A DNA stretch of 10,920 nt from PALSA-660 sp036508075 (GTDB taxonomy: Bacteria; Actinomycetota; Coriobacteriia; Anaerosomatales; PALSA-660): contig DATCIA010000083.1 of the NCBI GenBank assembly GCA_036508075.1, positions 1-10,920 on the forward strand. The letters run 5' to 3'. The notes under the pieces are model-generated. The model worked only from the letters and a program-made list of their open reading frames with translations. It did not search any database and was not told the DNA's origin. Below, one piece after another: positions 1 through 7,536 of the stretch (its first letter is position 1; every line of letters starts with the position of its first letter). The position numbers were made by a program, and so were the translations under genes.

Positions 1-282
1 CAGGCGGACATCTACGCGCTGGCGCTGCTGGTCGCGGGATGCACCGCGGTCACGGTGCGGTTCGTGAGGGTCGAGGCGGGTTGCGACGAGACCGTGTTCA
101 CCTTCGGCGTCGCGGATCGCGCATGGATAGCGACGCGCATCGAGGCGGCCTTCGCTCGCATGGGCCGCGGCGAATTCGAGCGGCTGGGTTCGTTCGACGC
201 GGGGGTCTGCCCGGACTGCCCGGTCTCGGGCGGGCTGTGCCCGGTCGTCCATCCCGGTTCGAAGCGACCACGCGAGCGCTGA
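1..282 (+). CDS. C-terminal fragment of a RecB/AddB-like PD-(D/E)XK nuclease
   Basis: The reading frame is open from the first base and ends at the TGA at 280-282. The visible 93 residues are therefore the end of a longer protein that begins outside the window. The fragment opens with Q-A-D-I-Y-A-L-A-L, which fits the QxxxY motif that closes the RecB-type nuclease active site. Near the end is a C-x2-C-x6-C cluster (fragment residues 70, 73, 80), followed by Pro. A similar triple-Cys group near the C-terminus binds the [4Fe-4S] cluster of AddB- and Cas4-like nucleases; the partner Cys would lie upstream and cannot be seen. Likely role: nuclease module of a UvrD-type helicase or a stand-alone RecB-family exonuclease in DNA end processing. 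The catalytic D/E/K residues are not in the window, so the exact family is open. The gene converges on rlmN with 6 bp between them. Confidence 0.62.
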   Translation, partial: QADIYALALLVAGCTAVTVRFVRVEAGCDETVFTFGVADRAWIATRIEAAFARMGRGEFERLGSFDAGVCPDCPVSGGLCPVVHPGSKRPRER

Positions 283-288
283 TCGAAC

Positions 289-1329
289 CTAGGCCTCGTG
301 TCGCTGCCGCAGCTGTCCGCAGGCCGCGTCGATGTCAGTCCCGCGCTCGACGCGCACGGAGGTCTCGACGCCGGCCTGAAGCAATGTGTCCCGGAACAGG
401 GACACCCGCGCAGCGACGGAGCGCTCGAGTCCTGCGTCGGCCACGGGATTCACCGGGATCAGGTTCACGTGCGCGAGCATCCCACGGGCGAAGGCGACCA
501 GCGCCCCGAGTTCGGCATCCGTATCGTTAACCCCGGTCGCCAGCGCGTATTCGAGTGTCGGCCTGCGTCCGGTGTGCTCCGAGTAGGCGACCAGCGCCTC
601 ACGAAGCGCCTTGAGCGGCACTCCTCTCACCCCGGGCATCAGGCGGTCTCGTGTCGCCTGGACCGCCGAATGGAGCGACACGGCGAGCGTGAACTGCTCC
701 GGTTCCGCGGCGAAGCGGCGGAGCCCCGCGAGGATCCCGCAGGTCGAGACCGTGATGTGCCGGGCGCCGATGCCGGGGCCGTCCTCGGAGTTCATGAAGC
801 GCAGCGCCGCCAGGGTCGCGTCGTAGTTGGCGAACGGCTCGCCCTGGCCCATCGCGACCACGTTGGAGACGCGTCGACCAAAGTCGTCGGCGACCAGCAG
901 GACCTGGCGCACCATCTCGCCACCGGTGAGGTCGCGCGTGAAGCCGGCGCGACCCGTCGCGCAGAACGTGCAGCCCATCGCGCAGCCGGCCTGCGTCGAG
1001 AAGCACACCGTAAGGCGGTCCCCGTCGGGCAGGCCGACCGTCTCGACCGATGTGCCGTCGTCGAAGCGCACGAGGTACTTTCGCGTCCCGTCGGCGGAGA
1101 CCTGCCGGGCGGTCACCTCGGCGCCGCCGATACGGTAGCGGGCGGACAGCTCCTGGCGCAGCGACTCGGGAAGGTCGGACATCGAGTCGAAGTCGGTCGC
1201 GCCGCGCCCGTAGAGCCAGCGCACCACCTGCCCGGCGCGGAAGCGCGGTAGCCCGAGCGCGCCGAAGGCCTCGGCGATCTGCTCGCCCGAGAGGGAGCCT
1301 ATGTCGCAGCGGGTGTCCACGGGCGCCAC
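289..1329 (-). CDS. rlmN: Dual-specificity 23S rRNA/tRNA adenine-C2 methyltransferase RlmN
   Basis: Radical-SAM enzyme that methylates C2 of A2503 in 23S rRNA and of A37 in some tRNAs, using SAM and a [4Fe-4S] cluster in the cytoplasm. The 346 residues span the usual family length. The cluster motif CxxxCxxC is at Cys116, Cys120 and Cys123. The two extra Cys residues of the ping-pong mechanism are also present: Cys109, seven residues before the cluster as in E. coli, and Cys337 in the D-I-D-A-A-C-G-Q motif. The SAM-contacting G-E-P motif reads MGQGEP (160-165). The N-terminal LPRFRAGQVVRWLY segment is typical of the family's accessory domain. The start is a GTG at 1329 without a clear Shine-Dalgarno. 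A second GTG at 1320 lies about one turn after a TAGAGT box (1328-1333), so a leaderless transcript is possible. The gene follows the rubrerythrin terminator by only 16 bp. Confidence 0.96.
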   Translation of the reverse strand: MAPVDTRCDIGSLSGEQIAEAFGALGLPRFRAGQVVRWLYGRGATDFDSMSDLPESLRQELSARYRIGGAEVTARQVSADGTRKYLVRFDDGTSVETVGLPDGDRLTVCFSTQAGCAMGCTFCATGRAGFTRDLTGGEMVRQVLLVADDFGRRVSNVVAMGQGEPFANYDATLAALRFMNSEDGPGIGARHITVSTCGILAGLRRFAAEPEQFTLAVSLHSAVQATRDRLMPGVRGVPLKALREALVAYSEHTGRRPTLEYALATGVNDTDAELGALVAFARGMLAHVNLIPVNPVADAGLERSVAARVSLFRDTLLQAGVETSVRVERGTDIDAACGQLRQRHEA

Positions 1330-1345
1330 TCTAGCACCGGGAGGG

Positions 1346-1384
1346 GAGAAGGACGCGCCACACGGATCGTGGCGCGTCCTTCTT
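1346..1384 (-). terminator. Intrinsic terminator after the rubrerythrin gene
   Basis: A perfect 12-bp stem (1349-1360 with 1370-1381, AAGGACGCGCCA and its complement) has a 9-nt loop. Pairing extends to about 1346/1384 with one G-U pair. On the minus strand the stem is followed by a short pyrimidine stretch (CTTCTCCCC), so it is a GC-rich terminator with a weak U-tract. It lies 29 bp past the rubrerythrin stop and separates that gene from rlmN. The hairpin is symmetric enough to act on + transcripts too, but no + strand gene reads into it. Confidence 0.75.
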
Positions 1385-1412
1385 CTGTCGTGTCTTGCGA
1401 TGCCGGCTGGGA

Positions 1413-1919
1413 CTAGCCCTCGAGCTCCTTCAACGCCGCCTCGTAGGCGGCGCGGTGCATCCCCTCGAAGGAGCCGACGCGGCGGAAGTAGAAGGCGATC
1501 TCGGCGAAGCCCTCCGCCTCGGCCTCGTCCGCGAAGCCCGGGTACATCTCGCGGAACTCGTAGCCCTCGCCTTCGACAGCGGCACGCAGGTTCTCCGCCG
1601 TCGATCCGGCGCCTCCCATGTAGGCGAGGTGGCCGAGCGCGTGGGCGGTCTCTTCAGCCGCGGCGTGGTCGAACGCCGCGACCGCAGCGGGCGCGCCCTC
1701 GAGTTCGGCGATGCGCGACCACAGCGTGTAGCGGCGGTTGGCCTGCGACTCGCCCGCGAACGCCGCAGCGAGGTTGCCCAGCGTCTTCGATCCGCTCAGG
1801 TCGCCGGGACCCTCGTACTCGGCGAAGAACTCCTTCGGCACACCGCACACCGGACATGTTTCCGGCGCCGGGCCGACGTGCAGGTATCCACACCCCTTGC
1901 AGCGATACATGCTGACCAT
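1413..1919 (-). CDS. Reverse rubrerythrin (N-terminal rubredoxin, C-terminal ferritin-like diiron domain)
   Basis: Cytoplasmic non-haem diiron peroxidase that reduces H2O2, and in some clostridial homologues O2, with electrons relayed through its rubredoxin site. The 168 residues start with a rubredoxin-like zinc-ribbon fold: Cys7-x2-Cys10 in CKGCGY and Cys22-x2-Cys25 in CPVCG bind one Fe. A four-helix ferritin-like domain follows from about residue 47. Its ligands are Glu57 (GESQANRRY), Glu90-x2-His93, a Glu in VEGEGYEF (117/119) and Glu152-x2-His155. This order is the reverse of classical rubrerythrin, whose rubredoxin domain is last, and the YEF-EMYP-F segment is typical of reverse rubrerythrins. 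The ATG at 1919 is chosen because an AAGGGG lies 9 nt upstream and the metal-binding Cys pair follows at once. A second ATG at 1910 is possible. The frame stays open upstream to 2093, but that extension is unlike the family and overlaps the protease gene. A hairpin terminator follows. Confidence 0.93.
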   Translation of the reverse strand: MVSMYRCKGCGYLHVGPAPETCPVCGVPKEFFAEYEGPGDLSGSKTLGNLAAAFAGESQANRRYTLWSRIAELEGAPAAVAAFDHAAAEETAHALGHLAYMGGAGSTAENLRAAVEGEGYEFREMYPGFADEAEAEGFAEIAFYFRRVGSFEGMHRAAYEAALKELEG

Positions 1920-2026
1920 CTCTTCGGTCCCCTTCCGTCTCGGATCGTGTGGCGAGAGCGCTCCGACCGGGGCGCGATCCTCGCTTGTGCACGGACCTGT
2001 GCGGCCCCGGTGGTCCCCGGGCCAGC

Positions 2027-3352
<1,326 letters not shown>

Positions 3353-3382
3353 TGGGTACTCCCTCTGTCAGCGGATGATGTG

Positions 3383-3411
3383 AGTCTACCCATCGCGCGC
3401 GTCACGCGTGT
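3383..3411 (-). promoter_or_regulatory. Probable promoter of the HtrA-like protease gene
   Basis: On the minus strand a TAGACT -10 box occupies 3383-3388. This puts the start of transcription about 25 nt before the GTG start and in front of the GAGGGAG Shine-Dalgarno. At 17-bp spacing the -35 site reads ACACGC (3406-3411), a poor match. The palindrome CACGCGTG (3403-3410) covers this position, so activation by a bound protein or an alternative sigma factor is possible. That last point is inference. Confidence 0.45.
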
Positions 3412-3466
3412 GAAGAAGCGATGGAGCCGGGCGAGGAGGCTCTATGAGCGAGGCGTCGCGCCTCGT

Positions 3467-3495
3467 TTGTCGCTGTGGCGGCGCTCGCGTAGACT
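3467..3495 (+). promoter_or_regulatory. Sigma-70-type promoter of the membrane-protein/ddl pair
   Basis: TTGTCG at 3467-3472 and TAGACT at 3490-3495 are separated by exactly 17 bp. These are good primary-sigma -35 and -10 matches for a GC-rich genome. Transcription would begin near 3502, about 25 nt before the ATG at 3528, leaving room for the GGGAGG ribosome binding site. This position argues against the upstream ATG at 3444. The -10 hexamer is identical to that of the divergent protease promoter. Confidence 0.65.
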
Positions 3496-3527
3496 TCGAC
3501 GCAGCCATCACCAAGCGGGAGGGACCA

Positions 3528-4280
3528 ATGAGCGACGCGGAACTGCCCCAGGACGCGGAACTGCCCCAGCAGCCTGCTGCGGCCGATGAGCCGGCCGGAG
3601 AGGGCGACGACCTGCTGATCATCCCCGGCGGGATCGACGCCGACGAGCCTGAGGGCGCGCCCGACGACCCTGCGCCGCTTGAGCCCGAACCCGAGTCCGA
3701 ACCCGAGTCGACCGACGTTGCCGGAATGGATCCCCTCGAGGGTGAGGTGCCTGTCGCTCCCGAGCAGGCGCCGCCGGTGGCGGAAGCACAGTTCACCCTC
3801 GACGAACTCGTTGCCGAGATGGCCGGCGTGTCCGCCGCGACGACCGATTCCCAGGCGAACGCTGAGCCGGTGGTCGCCCAGTGGGTCGACCCGCTCGTGG
3901 CCGTGATGTCCGAGGCGTTCGAGGAGGTCCCCGTCGAGTCCGAGATGTGGACCCGGCTCCCGTTCTGGATCCTCGGCGCGACGTGGGTCCTGTTCACCGG
4001 CGCGATCACCTACCTGCTGTGGCCCACCGCCAAGGCGGGCCTCACGGGCAGCCCCCTGTACGGCGTTCTGGTCTACGGCGGAGTGGTCCTGGCGGTCGTG
4101 GGCGCCATCACGGGCGCGATCGTATGGTCGCGCGCCCGCGTCCGCTGCGCATCGCCCGACCGCGGTGTCGTCGCCCGCGCCATCCTGCTACGGGCCGCCG
4201 GCTGGACAGCCACGGGCGTCGCGTTGTGGGTGGTCTCGATGATCGTGTTGAGCCTCCACTCGCTCGACGTGATCCCCTGA
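3528..4280 (+). CDS. Unrecognised three-TM membrane protein with acidic N-terminal tail
   Basis: I do not recognise a family. The 250 residues split into two halves. Residues 1-140 are hydrophilic, rich in Glu, Asp, Pro and Ala, and probably disordered. They include a perfect tandem repeat DAELPQ-DAELPQ (3-14) and an EPEPESEPES run (52-61). Residues 145-245 hold three hydrophobic segments (about 145-165, 178-200, 221-245). The loop between TM2 and TM3 is basic (SRARVRC, DR, R), which by the positive-inside rule suggests that loop is cytoplasmic and the acidic tail is outside. The ATG at 3528 has GGGAGG five bases ahead and a promoter just upstream. An in-frame ATG at 3444 with GAGGAGG also exists but lies upstream of the promoter. 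The stop is 27 bp before ddl, so the two genes are likely cotranscribed, hinting at an envelope role (inference only). Confidence 0.85.
   Translation: MSDAELPQDAELPQQPAAADEPAGEGDDLLIIPGGIDADEPEGAPDDPAPLEPEPESEPESTDVAGMDPLEGEVPVAPEQAPPVAEAQFTLDELVAEMAGVSAATTDSQANAEPVVAQWVDPLVAVMSEAFEEVPVESEMWTRLPFWILGATWVLFTGAITYLLWPTAKAGLTGSPLYGVLVYGGVVLAVVGAITGAIVWSRARVRCASPDRGVVARAILLRAAGWTATGVALWVVSMIVLSLHSLDVIP
3534..3569 (+). repeat. Two perfect 18-bp tandem copies inside the membrane-protein gene
   Basis: The unit GACGCGGAACTGCCCCAG occurs at 3534-3551 and again at 3552-3569 with no difference. It keeps the frame and encodes DAELPQ twice. Perfect identity at the DNA level suggests a recent duplication or slippage event in a disordered region. 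Confidence 0.9.
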
Positions 4281-4307
4281 ACCGTCTCATAGCCACGAGG
4301 TGCTGAC

Positions 4308-5255
4308 GTGAACGATCCCAAGCGCGTCGCTGTCCTTCTGGGCGGCCGGTCCGCCGAGCGTGAGGTCTCGCTCAACACGGGCGCCCAAGTGGCCTTCGCT
4401 CTCGCCGGGCGCGGCTTCGAGGTCGTGAAGGTCGACACGGGTCTACCCGGGTTCGTGGCCGCCATCGAGGCTGCGGGTGCGGATGTGGCCTTCATCTGCC
4501 TTCATGGCCGGTTCGGCGAGGACGGTACGATCCAGGGCCTCCTCGAGCTGCTCGACCTCCCGTACGTCGGTTCCGGCGTACTCGCGAGCGCTCAGGCGAT
4601 CAACAAGGTGATGAGCAAGCACCTGTACGCGATGGCCGACCTCTCGACCCCGCCCTACGTGGTCGTGAGGCGGGGCACCCCCTACGACGTCGACGAGATC
4701 ACCGACGCGCTCGGCGGCAAGACCGTCGTGAAGCCGGCGGATGAGGGGTCATCGGTGGGGATGACGATCGTAAGCGACCCAGCACTGCTCGGCGCCGCGA
4801 TCGAGCGCGCCTTCGGGTTCGACACGCTGGTCCTCGTGGAACGCTTCGAGGTCGGCGTCGAGGTCACCATCGGCGTGATCGGCAACCAGGACCCTGTCGC
4901 GCTGCCCACACTCGAGATCGTCCCGGAGAACGAGTTCTACGACTACGAGTCGAAGTACGTCCCGGGGATGTCGAGCCACATCATCCCGGCCCGCGTGAGC
5001 GACGCTGCGCGCCTCGAGTGCCAGCGGCTCGCCGTCGAGGCCCATCGCGTACTCGGCTGCGCCGGCATGTCGCGCTCCGACACCATCGTCACCCCTGCCG
5101 GCGACGTCTTCCTGTTGGAGACGAACACGATCCCCGGGATGACCAAGACGAGCTTGCTGCCCGACGCCGCCGCCGCCGCCGGGATCCCGTTTCCTGAGCT
5201 CTGCGAGCGGCTCGTCGCGCTGGCGCTCGAGGACTGGGCGGACCGGCGGGGCTAG
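4308..5255 (+). CDS. ddl: D-alanine--D-alanine ligase
   Basis: ATP-grasp enzyme that joins two D-Ala molecules to give the dipeptide that ends the peptidoglycan stem peptide; cytoplasmic. The 315 residues are close to E. coli DdlB (306). Family motifs occur in order: GGRSAEREVS (12-21) with the N-terminal substrate Glu17, HGRFGEDG (66-73), the ATP-binding KPADEGSSVGM (142-152) with the conserved Ser pair, the omega-loop YDYESKY (211-217) with the Tyr typical of dipeptide ligases rather than VanA/B-type depsipeptide ligases, RSD (256-258), and LETNTIPGMTKTSL (270-283) with metal ligands Asp258, Glu271 and Asn273. Where most homologues have LEINT, this one has LETNT, a mild variant. The start is GTG at 4308, with ACGAGG about 7 bases ahead. 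It follows the three-TM protein closely and shares its promoter. Confidence 0.96.
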   Translation: MNDPKRVAVLLGGRSAEREVSLNTGAQVAFALAGRGFEVVKVDTGLPGFVAAIEAAGADVAFICLHGRFGEDGTIQGLLELLDLPYVGSGVLASAQAINKVMSKHLYAMADLSTPPYVVVRRGTPYDVDEITDALGGKTVVKPADEGSSVGMTIVSDPALLGAAIERAFGFDTLVLVERFEVGVEVTIGVIGNQDPVALPTLEIVPENEFYDYESKYVPGMSSHIIPARVSDAARLECQRLAVEAHRVLGCAGMSRSDTIVTPAGDVFLLETNTIPGMTKTSLLPDAAAAAGIPFPELCERLVALALEDWADRRG

Positions 5256-5266
5256 ACCCGCGCCGG
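5243..5266. terminator. Possible hairpin between convergent ddl and kinase genes
   Basis: CCGGCGGG (5243-5250) pairs with CCCGCGCCGG (5257-5266) around a 6-nt loop, with a 2-nt bulge. It spans the ddl stop codon and the 13-bp gap to the kinase stop. It has no U-tract on either strand, so it is at best a weak bidirectional or factor-dependent termination structure. Confidence 0.3.
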
Positions 5267-5268
5267 CG

Positions 5269-7530
5269 CTATACCACGAACTCCCCGTCGATCATCGTCC
5301 CCGTGAGCGGCAGTTCGACCACGAACGTGGCGCCTCCGCCGGGGGTCTCCTCGACGCGTGCGGACCCGCCGTGGTTGTGCGCGATGATGCTGACGATGTA
5401 GAGGCCGAGGCCGATTCCCGACCGCCCATCTCCGCCGTGCAACTGCGCGAAGCGCTCGAACACCATCTCGCGTTCATCGGCCGGGATCCCGGGGCCGTGG
5501 TCGATGACCTCGAGGAATGCGCTGTGCTCGTCGCACCTGATGCGCACCAGGATCGGCTCGGGCTCGGGCGAGTACTTGTAGGCGTTCGTGACGAGGTTGA
5601 CGAGCAGCTGGCGGAGCCGCTTCTCCTCACCCAAGACGATCGGCTCGCACTGCTGTTCGAGCAGGAGCGGCCGCTCTGCGTGCGTTGGGGCCAGCGACCC
5701 CACGACCTCCTCGGCGAGCGCGCTGAGCGACATCGGGACGAGGTCGGACGGCGCCAGCAGCTCCTCGGCGCGCGTCGCGGAGAGCAGGTCCTCGAGCAGG
5801 TCGGCCATCCGCGCAGCGTTGCGCCGTGCCGCGTCGATCGCGCGCGCTCGCTCCGCATCGGTCATCGGCCGCTGCAGCAGGTCGAGGTAGCCGATCACCA
5901 CCGTCAGCGGGGACCGCAGGTCGTGGCCCACCAGCGAGACGATCTCGGCCCGGATCGACGAGAGCCGTCGCTCCTCGGTCACATCACGCGCCGTGAGAAG
6001 CACCTGTTCGTGCCGGACGTCCGCGTGCCGCACGGCATCGACCGCATACCAGCGCTGGCTCCCGTCGGGAGACAGGAGCGACACCGTCGCGCGCTCGACG
6101 AGTGCGCGCTCGACGAGCTCCGCGCCCGCGAGTTCGACCCCGTCTTCCGTTCGGATCACGACCCCGGACATCGCGCCTGACGCGCTGTGGCCGACGAGGT
6201 GATCTTGTGGCGCGCGGAAGGCAGTCGCCGCGGCCGGGTTCGCGATGACCACGCGATCGTCCTGCAGGACGATCTTCACCTCGGGAGACTCGTTGACGAC
6301 CACGCCGAGGGTCTCATCCGCGTACTCGGCCTCGGCGACGGCCTTCTCCAGCTCGATGCGTCGGGCGTCCAGGCTCCCGATCAGCGTCTCGATGACCGCA
6401 GCAAGCTCCTGGAACTCGGTCGGCAGGACCGGGTCGTTGAGCGGCAACTCCTCGGTGTCGACCAACCCCTTGGAGGCCGCGTCCGCCCGCCGACGCATCT
6501 GCCGGATCATGCGGCCGATCGGGCGGCGCATGATCCCGGCGAGCCACAGCCCCAGCCCCAGCCCGATCAGCAACGCTGCCGCCCCGGCGAGCACCGCCGA
6601 ATCGGTGGCGACGGAGGAGATGCGCGTGCCCCGGGGGTCGCGGTCGCGGAGTTCGACGGTCCCGACGGAACCGCCTCCGGCCGCGGGCAGGTCGGCGACC
6701 ACCACTACGACGGGACCCGCGAATCCGTAGGAGACCGGCGTGCTGCTTCCGGGAAGGGCAACGAGCTTCAGGCCGGCGGGAAGGTACCCCGGTTCGTGGA
6801 GGCTGACCAACACGGTGCGCATCATCGTGTCGTAGCGGGCCAGCCGGGACGGGCCCAGGAGGCGCGCGGCGATCAGGTAGCCGACGCTTTGCGAGCCGTC
6901 GGGCGCGACGACGGGAGATCCGTAGACGGGAGCGACGCCCCCCGTCAGCCTCACCAACCCCGTGGTCTCCCTCGAACCCAGCGCCGCCACCAGACGGCTC
7001 AGCGTCGCCACGTCGTCGGCCGTGCCGCCCGAGAAGAGCACGCCGCCCCTCGCATCGACGCAGATCAGGGCGGTCGCCTCTGACTCGGACAGCAGGCGTA
7101 CCCCGTAGAGGCGCTGCAGCTCCACCTTGTCGGAGGAGGCGCAGAGCGCGCGGAACTCGGGCGCCTTGACGGCGTGCGCGAGGGGATCACCCAGGTTCTG
7201 TCCCTCGATGGCGAGGAACGAGCGGAATCCTTCGACCGTGGCCGCCACGTCGCTGCGGGTCCACGTCTCGCCGCGGGTGCTCACGAGGGCCGCGTTGATC
7301 CCCAGGGTGACGGCGGTCGTCGCGAAGGCGATCAGCGCGGCCGTGAGGACCAGGCGAGCGCCCATCGTCGACGGGACGAGGCGCTGCAACGTCCGCGTCA
7401 CGGGCCCGCTCGCACGCTCCACCGCTGCTCCGATCGACGAGGACATCCAAGACCGCGGCGGGTGTCGCCACCCGCTCATCCTAGGCAATTGTCCCCCATC
7501 GACCCGTGTCAGGCGACGGACGGCCGGCAT
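5269..7530 (-). CDS. Membrane sensor histidine kinase (CHASE4-like sensor, HAMP, PAS, HisKA, HATPase)
   Basis: Two-component sensor kinase. With the start at 7530 (753 residues) the parts are: TM1 about 58-83; an extracytoplasmic domain 84-308 whose segment 187-227 (SPVV-x-DG-x4-GYLIAARLL) resembles CHASE4 sensors; TM2 309-333; a HAMP-like linker 334-390; a short coiled stretch; a PAS domain about 405-520 ending in ARDVTEERRL; a HisKA domain with phospho-acceptor His536 in VGHDLRSP; and an ATPase domain with the N-box (Asn645/Asn649), G1 DHGPGIP (677-683), VFERF and GIGLGLYIV. All catalytic boxes are intact. No response regulator lies in the window. The ATG at 7530 is 6 bp after the ATPase stop and lacks a close Shine-Dalgarno. 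ATGs at 7479 (GGGGGA 12 nt ahead) and 7446 are alternatives, and none removes TM1. No separate promoter is evident, so it is probably cotranscribed with the ATPase. Confidence 0.93.
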   Translation of the reverse strand: MPAVRRLTRVDGGQLPRMSGWRHPPRSWMSSSIGAAVERASGPVTRTLQRLVPSTMGARLVLTAALIAFATTAVTLGINAALVSTRGETWTRSDVAATVEGFRSFLAIEGQNLGDPLAHAVKAPEFRALCASSDKVELQRLYGVRLLSESEATALICVDARGGVLFSGGTADDVATLSRLVAALGSRETTGLVRLTGGVAPVYGSPVVAPDGSQSVGYLIAARLLGPSRLARYDTMMRTVLVSLHEPGYLPAGLKLVALPGSSTPVSYGFAGPVVVVVADLPAAGGGSVGTVELRDRDPRGTRISSVATDSAVLAGAAALLIGLGLGLWLAGIMRRPIGRMIRQMRRRADAASKGLVDTEELPLNDPVLPTEFQELAAVIETLIGSLDARRIELEKAVAEAEYADETLGVVVNESPEVKIVLQDDRVVIANPAAATAFRAPQDHLVGHSASGAMSGVVIRTEDGVELAGAELVERALVERATVSLLSPDGSQRWYAVDAVRHADVRHEQVLLTARDVTEERRLSSIRAEIVSLVGHDLRSPLTVVIGYLDLLQRPMTDAERARAIDAARRNAARMADLLEDLLSATRAEELLAPSDLVPMSLSALAEEVVGSLAPTHAERPLLLEQQCEPIVLGEEKRLRQLLVNLVTNAYKYSPEPEPILVRIRCDEHSAFLEVIDHGPGIPADEREMVFERFAQLHGGDGRSGIGLGLYIVSIIAHNHGGSARVEETPGGGATFVVELPLTGTMIDGEFVV

Positions 7531-7536
7531 CGAGGC

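Noticed and set aside
298..1251. Long + strand open frame opposite rlmN
   Set aside because: It mirrors the codon periodicity of rlmN, has no recognisable motifs and no ribosome binding site. rlmN carries every catalytic residue.
2003..2023. GGCCC...GGGCC hairpin after the protease stop
   Set aside because: It has only five pairs, no U-tract, and is expected by chance at this base composition.
3444..3527. Earlier ATG for the three-TM protein, with GAGGAGG upstream
   Set aside because: The best promoter (3467-3495) lies downstream of it, so the main transcript would lack this start. It is kept only as an alternative.
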